Shown: piece by piece, positions 8,432 through 16,615 of the stretch
Layout: each line of letters begins with the position of its first letter
Position numbering within the stretch: the first letter of the stretch is position 1
From: Gemmatimonadota bacterium
GTDB taxonomy: Bacteria > Gemmatimonadota > Gemmatimonadetes > Longimicrobiales > Gaopeijiaceae
Reading direction: 5' to 3'
Assembly (NCBI GenBank): GCA_028873815.1
Contig: JAPPNN010000008.1
Span: 1-64,000, forward strand
DNA length: 64,000 bases
Translations under genes and position numbers: made by a program
Notes under the pieces: model-generated
Told to the model about the DNA's origin: nothing
Database searches by the model: none
Seen by the model: the letters and a program-made list of their open reading frames with translations, nothing else

Positions 8432-9253
8432 CTAGCGGATTCCTTCGAGTTGGATGCCGCGCACGAAGTATCTCTGGGTGAAGAGGAAGAGGAGGGCGAT
8501 GGGCAGTACGGCGGCGACGCCGGCGGCCATCTGGTACGGCCAGTTGATCTCGTACGTGGAATGGAAGGCGGCGATCCCCACCTCGACGACCCGCATCTCC
8601 ATGGAGCGGGTCACGAGGAGCGGCCACAGCAGGTTCTTCCACGCATCGACGAACGCGAACAGCCCGAGCGTCGCCACGGCGGGCTTCGCGAGCGGCAGGG
8701 CGACGCTCCAGAAGATGCGCACGCGCCCGGCCCCGTCCACGCGCGCGGCGTCCTCCAGCTCGCGCGGCACGGTCCGGAAGTACTGGCGCATGAGAAATAT
8801 GCCCCACACGGAGACGAGTTCCGTGGAGATGAGCCCCTGGTAGGTGTCGATCCAGCCGAGCGCCTCGATCATGAGGAAGCGGGGGATGAGGACGACGACT
8901 GCGGGCACCATCATCGTCGACAGGAAGAGCATGAAGAGCCCGTCCCGCCCCGGGAAGTCGAGGCGGGCGAAGGCGTACCCGGCGGTCGTCGAGGTCGCCA
9001 CCTGGCCCGCCGCCACCGCGGTCGCGAACACGAGCGAGTTCAGGAAGTAGCGCCCGAAGGGCTGGACGGTCAGCGCTTCCGGGTAGTTCGACCACCGCGG
9101 CGTCCGCGGCAGGAGGCCTCCGCCGGCGAACACCTCGAGCTGTCCCATGAGGCTCGTGAGCGCCATCCACGCGAAGGGCGCGGCCATGACGAGGCAGGCC
9201 GCGGCGAGCAGGAGCCCGCGCGCCGTCCGGGGCGCGACCGCGCGGTCAGCCAT
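8432..9253 (-). CDS. ABC sugar transporter permease, MalG type
   Basis: A 273-residue inner-membrane protein with six predicted membrane helices and the cytoplasmic EAA loop DAARVDGAGRVRIFWSVALP, which docks on the ATPase. Typical length for MalG/UgpE-type permeases. Its ATG overlaps the end of the MalF-type gene by 8 bases. It is the last transporter gene; a 91-base gap separates it from hicB. Confidence 0.93.
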   Translation of the reverse strand: MADRAVAPRTARGLLLAAACLVMAAPFAWMALTSLMGQLEVFAGGGLLPRTPRWSNYPEALTVQPFGRYFLNSLVFATAVAAGQVATSTTAGYAFARLDFPGRDGLFMLFLSTMMVPAVVVLIPRFLMIEALGWIDTYQGLISTELVSVWGIFLMRQYFRTVPRELEDAARVDGAGRVRIFWSVALPLAKPAVATLGLFAFVDAWKNLLWPLLVTRSMEMRVVEVGIAAFHSTYEINWPYQMAAGVAAVLPIALLFLFTQRYFVRGIQLEGIR

Positions 9254-11027
9254 GGGCGCGCCGCGTATCGAGGAAGCGGAAGTGCAGCCACGTGGCGGCG
9301 AACACGACCGCGAACAGCATCCAGCTCATCGCGGCCGCGTTGCCGAACTGCAGGAACTCCCACGCCTCCCGGTAGATGTGATAGACGGCGACGTCGGTGG
9401 CGCCCAGCGGCCCACCCTCGGTCATCACATAGACGAGTCCGAACACCTGGAAGGACCCGATGACGGACGTGACGAGCACGAAGAACAGCGTGTGGCGCAG
9501 CCCGGGCAGCGTGACGTGGCGGAAGCGCTGCCACGGCCCCGCGCCGTCGACCCGGGCCGCGTCGTACCAGTCGCGCGGGATCGCGGCAAGGCCGGCCTGG
9601 AAGACGACTATCTGGTAGCCCACGACCATCCAGATGCCGATCATCATCAGGCTCACGAGCGCCGTGTCGGGCGAGGTAAGCCACGGGACGGAGTCGAGCC
9701 CGACGCGCTCCAGGCCCCTGTTCAGCAGCCCGTACCGGTCGCTCAGCAGCCACTTCCACACCACCGCGATCGCCGCCACGCTCGTGATGCCCGGCAGGAA
9801 GAGGGCGAGCCGGGCCCAGCGCATGGCGCGGCGCGACCCCCGCGTGAGGAGCGCGAGGGCGAGGGCGACGGCCATCGCGGCGGGCACGTGCAGCGTGAAC
9901 AGCGCCGTGTTCCCGATCGCCGACCCCCACTCGCCGTCGGCGAGCAGCGCCGCGTAGTTGTCGAGTCCGAGGAAGAGCGGCGCGGGGTCGATGAGGCGCC
10001 ACTCGTGCAGCGAGATCCACAGCGAGAAGAGGAGCGGCCCGAGGGTGAACGCGAGGATGAGGGTCGCGGCAGGCGCGAGGAGGCCCCACGCCGCCAGCAT
10101 TCGGCGCAGGGCGCGGGGGCGGGGCGCGAGTTGCACGAGGTGAAGCGCCAGCGCGACCAGCAGGGCGGCGAGCGCGGCCGCGGCGGCCAGCGCCAGGGCG
10201 GGCGAGGCGGTGCGCTCGTATCCGAGGAAGGCGAGGTGGACATCGGCGGCGTGGGCAACGTGCCAGGTGGCGCCGTCCGCTTCCACCGTGTACGGAGCGC
10301 CGGCGGGCTGCCCGGCCCGGTCGGGCGAGGCGGCGATGGCCGCCGCGACGCCGGCCGGCATGGTCCACTGCTCGCTCGTGGCCTCCAGCGCGCCGTCCTC
10401 GGCCCACGGGAGGTGCGCGACCCGGGCGGCGCGCGCCGGATCCGCGCCACCCGCCAGGGCCAGCTCGACGGCCTGAGCGCCCCGGGCCGCCGTGGCCGCG
10501 CTCAGGGACCGGAGTTCGCCGTCCGCCCACCGCCCGGCGATGGCCGCCGCCAGGGCGACGCAGCCGAGGGAGAGGAGCGCGATGCCCCGAGGGTAGCGAG
10601 AGCTGACCGGCCCGCGGCGCCGGCGCGCGGCCCAGCCGGCGACGAGCGCCGCGCCCGCCAGCGCGATGGCGAGGGCGCCGCCGGGGAGCGTGCCCGGGAG
10701 GCCGTCCGCGCCGTGCGGCTCGACCGCGATCCAGGCGGCGGGGTCGAGCGCACCGGCCTCGTAGGCGTAGGCTCCGGCCCGGTCGCCTCCGTCGCCCGCG
10801 CCGAGGATCGTCGCCCGTTCACCGAGCAGTCCGCCGACGGCCCGCGCGCCGCTCTGCGCGCCGCCCGCCTCCTCCCACAGCGCGGCCGCCATGCGCCCCT
10901 CGGCTTCCGCCGCAGCCACCCGTACGCTCTGCACCCGGCCGGCGGCGATGGCCAGCACCAGCGCCAGGCCGGCGGCCAGGACAACGGCGGCGAGGGCGGC
11001 GAGAGCCGGCGGCCGCGCGCCGCTCAC
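9246..11027 (-). CDS. ABC sugar transporter permease, MalF type, with long N-terminal extension
   Basis: A 593-residue protein. The C-terminal ~290 residues are a normal MalF/UgpA permease (GLLAPAATLILAFTLGPLLF, EAA loop YDAARVDGAGPWQRFRHVTLP). The first ~300 residues are unusual: a helix near 7-30, an extracytoplasmic stretch, two helices near 118-136 and 147-168, a second extracytoplasmic stretch (about 170-270) and another helix near 272-297. Neither extra domain is one I recognise; a sensor-like or substrate-docking role is possible. The GTG start overlaps the binding-protein stop by four bases. Confidence 0.88.
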   Translation of the reverse strand: MSGARPPALAALAAVVLAAGLALVLAIAAGRVQSVRVAAAEAEGRMAAALWEEAGGAQSGARAVGGLLGERATILGAGDGGDRAGAYAYEAGALDPAAWIAVEPHGADGLPGTLPGGALAIALAGAALVAGWAARRRRGPVSSRYPRGIALLSLGCVALAAAIAGRWADGELRSLSAATAARGAQAVELALAGGADPARAARVAHLPWAEDGALEATSEQWTMPAGVAAAIAASPDRAGQPAGAPYTVEADGATWHVAHAADVHLAFLGYERTASPALALAAAAALAALLVALALHLVQLAPRPRALRRMLAAWGLLAPAATLILAFTLGPLLFSLWISLHEWRLIDPAPLFLGLDNYAALLADGEWGSAIGNTALFTLHVPAAMAVALALALLTRGSRRAMRWARLALFLPGITSVAAIAVVWKWLLSDRYGLLNRGLERVGLDSVPWLTSPDTALVSLMMIGIWMVVGYQIVVFQAGLAAIPRDWYDAARVDGAGPWQRFRHVTLPGLRHTLFFVLVTSVIGSFQVFGLVYVMTEGGPLGATDVAVYHIYREAWEFLQFGNAAAMSWMLFAVVFAATWLHFRFLDTRRAHG

Positions 11028-12322
11028 CGCCCGAACTCCGCGTCAATGCGGCGGGCCACGTCCGAGGCGCTCGATGCGAGCGGTTCTCCCCGAATCAGGC
11101 GGCGGTCCATGATCTCCACCGCCAGCGCCTCGATGCGCGAGAAGTCGCGCACCCGGGCGCCCCACGTCATCCGGGCGCCCTCCACCAGCGCGATGAACGC
11201 GCCCTCGACCCCGGTGTCGTCCGCCGCCGCGATCTCCGCCGCCACGTCGATTCGCGAGGGAATGGCGAGTCCCGACCCCGCCCGGATGCGCTGCGCTTCG
11301 GGCGAGGCGAGGAAGCCGGCCAGGTCGATGGCCCGGCGCAGGCGCGGCGTGTTCGGCGGCACGGCCCACCCGGACGCGTACAGCACGCTCGTCGCCTCAG
11401 CCCGCGAGGGATGGTGCGGGATGGGCACGATGGCCAGGTCCAGAGCGCCCGTCTCGACCAGGTCCCGGAACACGGGGAGCGTCCAGTGGCCCGAGAGCAG
11501 GAACGCCTGTCCGCCCGATGCGAAGCGCGCCTCCCGCGCGGGGTCTCCCTGCTGGACGAACTGCGCGCCGGGGGTGAGGCCGTCCTCCGCCAGGGCGGTG
11601 AGGAAGCGGTAGGCCTCCAGCGCTTCCGGCCCGTCCAGGTATCCCGCCGCCCCGTCGCCGCCGGGCGCGAGGATGTCGCCGCCCGCCGACCACACGAACG
11701 GCACCCACTGGTACAGGTTGCGCGGGAAATCGAACCCGAACACGTCCTCCCGCCCGTCGCCGTCCGTGTCCGCGACGACCGCCTCCGCGGCCCGCCGGAA
11801 GTCCGTCCAGGTCCAGCCGCCCACCGGCTCGTCGGTCGACGGCGACGCGGGCAGAAGATCTTCGACGCCCGCGGCGGCGAGCACGCCCCGGTTCGCGTAC
11901 AGGACCATCGGCGTGAAGTCCTTCGGCAGCGCGAACATGGACGCGCCCCGGCGAAACGCGTCCGCCACCTGCCCGAACACGCGGTCCGGCCGCCAGCCGA
12001 GCGCCTCCGCGTACGGCGCGAGGTCCAGCGCCAGTCCCCGCTCCACGAACGTCGGGATGTCGGGCGAGTCCATGAGGTAGACATCGGGCGGGCGCCCCGC
12101 CGCGATCGAGGTCAGCAGCCGTTCCTCGTATCCGTTGGGGGCCGATTCGAGCACAACCCGTACGCCGGGGTTCAGCGCCTCGTAGCGGTCGGCCACCTGC
12201 CGCTCGATCTCGAGTTCGTGCCCGCCGGCCCAGAGGGCCACGCGCAGCACCGTGTCCGACTCGCCGGGCGCGCAGCCCACCGCCGGGAGGATGAGAGCCG
12301 CGAGGACGAGGTGGCGCGTCAT
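11024..12322 (-). CDS. ABC transporter extracellular solute-binding lipoprotein
   Basis: A 432-residue type-1 sugar-binding protein. The start at 12322 gives a clean lipoprotein signal (MTRHLVLAALILPAVGC, lipobox AVGC) and overlaps the ATPase stop as ATGA. Family features include VADRYEALNPGVRVVLE, a GRPPDVYLMDSPDIP hinge region and a C-terminal FLASPEAQRIRAGSG segment. It would deliver an oligosaccharide or glycoside to the MalF/MalG-type permeases. The ligand is unknown; the neighbouring glucosidase-like enzymes suggest an alpha-glycoside. Confidence 0.92.
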   Translation of the reverse strand: MTRHLVLAALILPAVGCAPGESDTVLRVALWAGGHELEIERQVADRYEALNPGVRVVLESAPNGYEERLLTSIAAGRPPDVYLMDSPDIPTFVERGLALDLAPYAEALGWRPDRVFGQVADAFRRGASMFALPKDFTPMVLYANRGVLAAAGVEDLLPASPSTDEPVGGWTWTDFRRAAEAVVADTDGDGREDVFGFDFPRNLYQWVPFVWSAGGDILAPGGDGAAGYLDGPEALEAYRFLTALAEDGLTPGAQFVQQGDPAREARFASGGQAFLLSGHWTLPVFRDLVETGALDLAIVPIPHHPSRAEATSVLYASGWAVPPNTPRLRRAIDLAGFLASPEAQRIRAGSGLAIPSRIDVAAEIAAADDTGVEGAFIALVEGARMTWGARVRDFSRIEALAVEIMDRRLIRGEPLASSASDVARRIDAEFGR

Positions 12323-13446
12323 GGCGAAGCCGGCCGGTTCATCGGCCGCGGCGCCATCTCCTCGCGGCGGCCATCCGGCCCGAACAGGTGGCTGCGCTCC
12401 CAGGCGATGGAGATGCGCACCCGGTCGCCGGGGGCGACGCGGAGGCTGGGGCCCGCCCGCGCCACCCACGCCGCGTCGCCCGGGCCGTCCAGGTGCACCC
12501 GCTGCTCGCTGCCCAGCGCCTCGACGCGGAGCACTGCGGCCCGGAAGTCGCCGGCCCCGGTCGGGTCGCCGCCGTCGCCGCCGCCGGCCAGCGAGAGGTC
12601 CTCCGGCCGTACCCCGAGCGTCGCCCGGTCGAGGCCGGCCGGCGCGTGCAGGGCGAACGGACCGCCCACGAGGCGTCCGCCCTCGTCGCGCGCCAGCGGG
12701 ATGCAGTTGATGGGTGGCGACCCCACGAAGCCCGCCACGAACAGGTTCCTCGGCCGGCGGTACACCTCATCCGGCGTGCCCACCTGCTGGAGCCGGCCCC
12801 GGTCCATGACCGCGACCCGCTCGCCCAGCGACAGCGCTTCCACCTGGTCGTGCGTCACGAAGATCATCGTCGTGCCGAGGCGCCGGTGCAGGGCGGCGAT
12901 CTCGTCGCGCGTCCGCAGGCGCAGTTCCGCGTCCAGGTTCGAGAGCGGCTCGTCGAACAGGAACACGCCCGGATCGCGGACCATGGCGCGTCCCAGGGCC
13001 ACCCGCTGGCGCTGTCCCCCCGACAACTGGCCCGGCCTCCGCGACAGCAGGTCGGAGAGGCCGAGAGCGGCGGCGGCCTCCGCCACCCGCCGCTCGATCT
13101 CGTCGCGCGGGGTGCCGCGCACGCGCAGGCCGAAGCCGAGATTCCCCGCCACGGTCATGTGCGGGTAGAGCGCGTAGCTCTGGAACACCATGGACACGTC
13201 GCGAGCGCCCGGCTCGACGTCGTCCACGCGCCGTCCCCCGATCCACACCTCCCCGGCGGTGGGTGCGATGAGCCCGGCGATGAGGCGCAGCAGCGTGCTC
13301 TTCCCGCACCCCGAGGGTCCCACCAGCACGACCAGCTCTCCCGGCCGGACCTCCAGGTCCAGCGCACGGACGGCCACGACTTCGCCGTACCGCTTCTCCA
13401 CGCCGCGCAGCTCCACGCCCTGCGGCGCGCGCGTCACGAGGCCCAT
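12319..13446 (-). CDS. ABC transporter ATP-binding protein, MalK/UgpC type
   Basis: A 375-residue ATPase: Walker A GPSGCGKST, Q-loop in VFQSYALYPHMTV, signature LSGGQRQRVALGRA, Walker B VFLFDEPLSNLD, H-loop FVTHDQVEA, then a TOBE domain from about 240 (GSPPINCIPL... LGVRPEDLSL). The start at 13446 (MGLVTRAPQ) overlaps the glycosidase by 13 bases and leaves 13 residues before the ABC domain. Having its own ATPase suggests the transporter does not rely on a shared MsiK/MalK. Confidence 0.94.
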   Translation of the reverse strand: MGLVTRAPQGVELRGVEKRYGEVVAVRALDLEVRPGELVVLVGPSGCGKSTLLRLIAGLIAPTAGEVWIGGRRVDDVEPGARDVSMVFQSYALYPHMTVAGNLGFGLRVRGTPRDEIERRVAEAAAALGLSDLLSRRPGQLSGGQRQRVALGRAMVRDPGVFLFDEPLSNLDAELRLRTRDEIAALHRRLGTTMIFVTHDQVEALSLGERVAVMDRGRLQQVGTPDEVYRRPRNLFVAGFVGSPPINCIPLARDEGGRLVGGPFALHAPAGLDRATLGVRPEDLSLAGGGDGGDPTGAGDFRAAVLRVEALGSEQRVHLDGPGDAAWVARAGPSLRVAPGDRVRISIAWERSHLFGPDGRREEMAPRPMNRPASP

Positions 13447-15695
13447 CGCACCCGCAGGCCCTCGCCGCGCGGCCCGTCGAACCGCTCGCCGTCCACGGTC
13501 ACGCTCACCCGCTCGGGTTCCACCTCGACCGACACGGTGCGCCCCCGCGCGGTGACCGGCCCCAGCGCCACGCGGGCCGGACCGTTCGGCAGCGGCCGCA
13601 CCTCGATGCCCGATGCGTCCACGTGGAGCCCGCCGAATCCGCGTGCCAGCAGGTCGAGGATCCACGAGTGCTGGTAGTCGTCGATCCCCCGGAAGTGGCA
13701 CGCGCGCCCCGTGTGCGGGTTGTAGTGCTCGAAGCAGTTGGGGCGCGAAGGATCGCCATCGGTGAACATCATGCGCGCGAAGCGGTGCAGCATGTCGGCC
13801 GCCAGCGCGCCGGCCCGCCCGTTCCCCCGCGAGTTCCCGCCGCGCCAGCAACGCAGCAGCCCTTCGATCACGTGGCTCGTCGTCATCGGCCAGACGCGGC
13901 CGTTCCACGGGCAGTTGCGGCGCTTGCCGCGCCAGATGCCCTCCGCCGAGAACTGCGGATCGTCCACGCTGGACGAAGGCAGGGGGAAGCGCGTCCCGAA
14001 CGTCGCCGGATCCTCGAGGTGGTCGAGCAGGGCATCGAGCCGCGCCCCGTCTACGCCTCCGGTAAGCAGCGGATAAAACCCCACCGCCGCCTTCACGCCG
14101 GTCCGCTCGCCGGTGCGTCCGTCCACGTCCGTGAACAGCCCGGCCCCCTCCGACCACATGCGCTCGTCGATCGCCCTCCAGCCGCGATCTTCGAGCCCGC
14201 GCCACTCGGCCTCGTCGCCCGGCCGCTCCAGACGGCGTGCCACGGCGGCGAGGGCGCGAAACAACTGGTGCGCGTACACCGTGACGTCGATTCCCTTGAG
14301 CCGGAGCCGGGGGCGCCACCCCGCCACGTCGGCCTCCTCGTCCACGGCCATGTAGCGCGACATGTACTCCTGTCCCGTCTCGAAGTGGTTCGTGACGGTG
14401 AACATCCCCGACCCCTCGGGGTCGCGCTCCGCCGTCAGCCAGCGGGCATAGCGCGACAGCCCCTCGTAGCACCGGACCAGCGCCGCCGCATCGGGGTGCA
14501 TGTCATCGACCGCGAGCAGCGCGTCGCCCCAGTTGGCGTGGTAGAAATCCGTTCCCTCGAGGCGCTCGGGATAGAGGCGCCCGTGGAAGGAGCCGTCGGG
14601 CTTCTGGTTGTCGACGAAGTTCAGGAGCGAACCCCACGCCTCCCTCCCGCCTTTCCGCCACCGCATCTCCATCATGTGACACTGCGCGCTGTAGGCGATC
14701 GGCACGTGGAAGTACTCTGGACCTTCCGCGATGGCGGGGTGCCGCACGGGGCCCCACGGCCCCTCGATCCGGTTCAGGCCGAGACCGTAGATGCGGTAGT
14801 CGAAGGTGCGGTCGAGGTACGGATCGCCGCAGCGGAATTGGGGGAAGTCGCCGAAGAAGGCCTCCCAGGTCGCGGCCGCCGGAGTATCGCCGCGCGGGGG
14901 CGCCGGGGACGCCGGGGTCGGGGGCGTTGGAGCCGGGCGTCGGGGTTCGGGGCTCGCGAGGCGGAGGGTCAGCCGGAGCGCCGGCGGGCCTTCGTCGATC
15001 CCCGCCAGCGGAAGGGCGACGGCGATCCAGTCCCACCCGGAGCGGCCTGCGGCGTTCCCCGAAGCACCGCCCCCCTCGGCGAAGGGGGAGAGCCGCCATT
15101 CGGGCGCCCCGCGACCCTCGGACGGCGTGATGCGCCGCCACGCAGGCGAAACGGACCCCGCGAGTTCCACGCGCAGGACCAGTTCCTGCCCGCGCCGGTC
15201 CGAGACCGTCCGCGTCCAGCCCACCCCGTCCGCCGTGCGCGCCACCCCGTCCGTCGTCTCCGCCGGCTGCGCGGTGAAGCCGACGAGGTGCCCCTCGAAG
15301 TCGCGTGGGACGTCCCAGGCCGACTCCAGGATACCGCCCGGCAGCACCTGCCGGCGCTCCTCGACGAGGACGTCCCGCTCATCCAGCCACCGGGCGACCA
15401 GCTGCCCGGGCCGCCACCCGCCCGGCGTCGCCTCGCCCCCGCGCGGGCCGGGCGCCGCCCGGCGAAGCGGGCGCTCCACCCCGTCGGGGCGCACGAGAGC
15501 CACCGAGAACCCCGGGCCGACCTCCTGCTGCAGCAGGTGAACCGGATCCCAGAAGCCCGGCCGGTGCAGCCACCGCGGGAACGGCGGCGCCCACACCACG
15601 CCGTCCAGCCCCCCCAGGAACCACTTGTCATCGCGAGCCAGCGCCGCGATGCGAGCCTTCGGCGAAACGGCGGAGCGGGACGGGGGGCGGTTCAT
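13434..15695 (-). CDS. MGH1/GH63-like glycosidase, first gene of the sugar ABC operon
   Basis: A 753-residue protein starting MNRPPSRSAVSPKARI at 15695; the reading frame stays open upstream to 16088 but that part is low-complexity. Residues 1-330 are beta-rich; the rest is an (alpha/alpha)6 barrel with EGPWGPVRHPAIAEG, a TNHFETGQEYMSRY motif aligning with the ESGxD acid motif, and a late CFEHYNPHTG glutamate typical of GH63-like enzymes. No signal peptide, so it probably acts in the cytoplasm on the transported sugar. It begins the overlapping five-gene operon. Ribosome-binding site weak; the start could be a few codons off. Confidence 0.82.
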   Translation of the reverse strand: MNRPPSRSAVSPKARIAALARDDKWFLGGLDGVVWAPPFPRWLHRPGFWDPVHLLQQEVGPGFSVALVRPDGVERPLRRAAPGPRGGEATPGGWRPGQLVARWLDERDVLVEERRQVLPGGILESAWDVPRDFEGHLVGFTAQPAETTDGVARTADGVGWTRTVSDRRGQELVLRVELAGSVSPAWRRITPSEGRGAPEWRLSPFAEGGGASGNAAGRSGWDWIAVALPLAGIDEGPPALRLTLRLASPEPRRPAPTPPTPASPAPPRGDTPAAATWEAFFGDFPQFRCGDPYLDRTFDYRIYGLGLNRIEGPWGPVRHPAIAEGPEYFHVPIAYSAQCHMMEMRWRKGGREAWGSLLNFVDNQKPDGSFHGRLYPERLEGTDFYHANWGDALLAVDDMHPDAAALVRCYEGLSRYARWLTAERDPEGSGMFTVTNHFETGQEYMSRYMAVDEEADVAGWRPRLRLKGIDVTVYAHQLFRALAAVARRLERPGDEAEWRGLEDRGWRAIDERMWSEGAGLFTDVDGRTGERTGVKAAVGFYPLLTGGVDGARLDALLDHLEDPATFGTRFPLPSSSVDDPQFSAEGIWRGKRRNCPWNGRVWPMTTSHVIEGLLRCWRGGNSRGNGRAGALAADMLHRFARMMFTDGDPSRPNCFEHYNPHTGRACHFRGIDDYQHSWILDLLARGFGGLHVDASGIEVRPLPNGPARVALGPVTARGRTVSVEVEPERVSVTVDGERFDGPRGEGLRVRWAS

Positions 15696-15876
15696 GGGAA
15701 CACCATCGAACCGCCCGGGTCGCCGGTCAACGGCCCGACCGATCCGTCCCCCGCGCCCAACGGGTCCGGCACCCGCGCGCGCCGCCACCTGCCAGCCGTC
15801 TGACACTTCCACACGATGAGGCGCGTAGGCGCGCACAGGCCCCATAACCCCTGCGTACAGCGTCTGGAGGAAGAAG
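15696..15876. promoter_or_regulatory. Divergent promoter region
   Basis: About 180 bases lie between the leftward sugar operon and a rightward lipoprotein gene, so promoters for both must be here. I see no convincing sigma-70 boxes or operator palindrome. GGAGGA at 15864-15869 is the ribosome-binding site of the rightward gene. Confidence 0.5.
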
Positions 15877-16599
15877 ATGTCCCGGAATCGTCGCCTTCTC
15901 GCCCGTCCTTCGCGGCGGATCGCCCTCGCCACCTCCCTGTTCTGCGGCCTCGCGCCGGCGGGTTGCATCGTCGTCGGCGACAACGAGTCGAGGGACGCAG
16001 CGGAGGAGGTACGGGAAGATCTGCGCGATGCCGCCGACGACATCGCGGCAAGCATCACCGACGCGGTAGAGGAGATCGGCGAGCACATGACCGATCTCGC
16101 CGAGGAACTGAGCGCCGAAGCGCTGGTCGATCACCCGATCCACTTCCGCGAGTTCTACGATCTTCTGCCCGAGCGGGTCGGGGACCTGAGACGGACCTCG
16201 CGCGAGGGGGCGACGGTCGGAGCCCTGGGATTCCGCGTCTCGGCGGCTGAAGCCGAGTACGAGGGACCCAACGGAGCGGAGGTCGAAGTCACCATCGTCG
16301 ACACCGGCGCGCTTCCGGCCATCGGCTCGGACGGCTTCGTGGAGTGGCTCGATCTCTCGGTCGATCAGGAGAGCGACCGGGGGTGGGAACGCACGGTCGA
16401 GTACGAGGGCTATCCGGCCATGGAGGAGTTCCGCCGCACGCGCGGCGACCGCGGCCGCGCGGAGTTCACCTGGTTCATCGAGGATCGTTTCGTCGTCGCG
16501 CTGGAGGGGCGGAACCTCACGATCGACGAACTCCACGAGCTTCGAGACGTGATCGACACCGGCGCGCTCGCCGACATGCGCGACCGCGAAGGCAACTAG
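15877..16599 (+). CDS. Small lipoprotein of unknown function
   Basis: A 240-residue protein with an Arg-rich start, a hydrophobic stretch and the lipobox APAGC near residue 30, so probably anchored in the outer membrane. Residues 40-85 are acidic and helical (repeated EEVREDLRDAADDI-like heptads), likely a coiled coil. The C-terminal part is a mixed alpha/beta domain with no motif I recognise. GGAGGA precedes the ATG. It is convergent with the LRR-metzincin gene, the stops being 16 bases apart. Confidence 0.8.
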   Translation: MSRNRRLLARPSRRIALATSLFCGLAPAGCIVVGDNESRDAAEEVREDLRDAADDIAASITDAVEEIGEHMTDLAEELSAEALVDHPIHFREFYDLLPERVGDLRRTSREGATVGALGFRVSAAEAEYEGPNGAEVEVTIVDTGALPAIGSDGFVEWLDLSVDQESDRGWERTVEYEGYPAMEEFRRTRGDRGRAEFTWFIEDRFVVALEGRNLTIDELHELRDVIDTGALADMRDREGN

Positions 16600-16615
16600 C
16601 GACGAGCGAGGCGGG

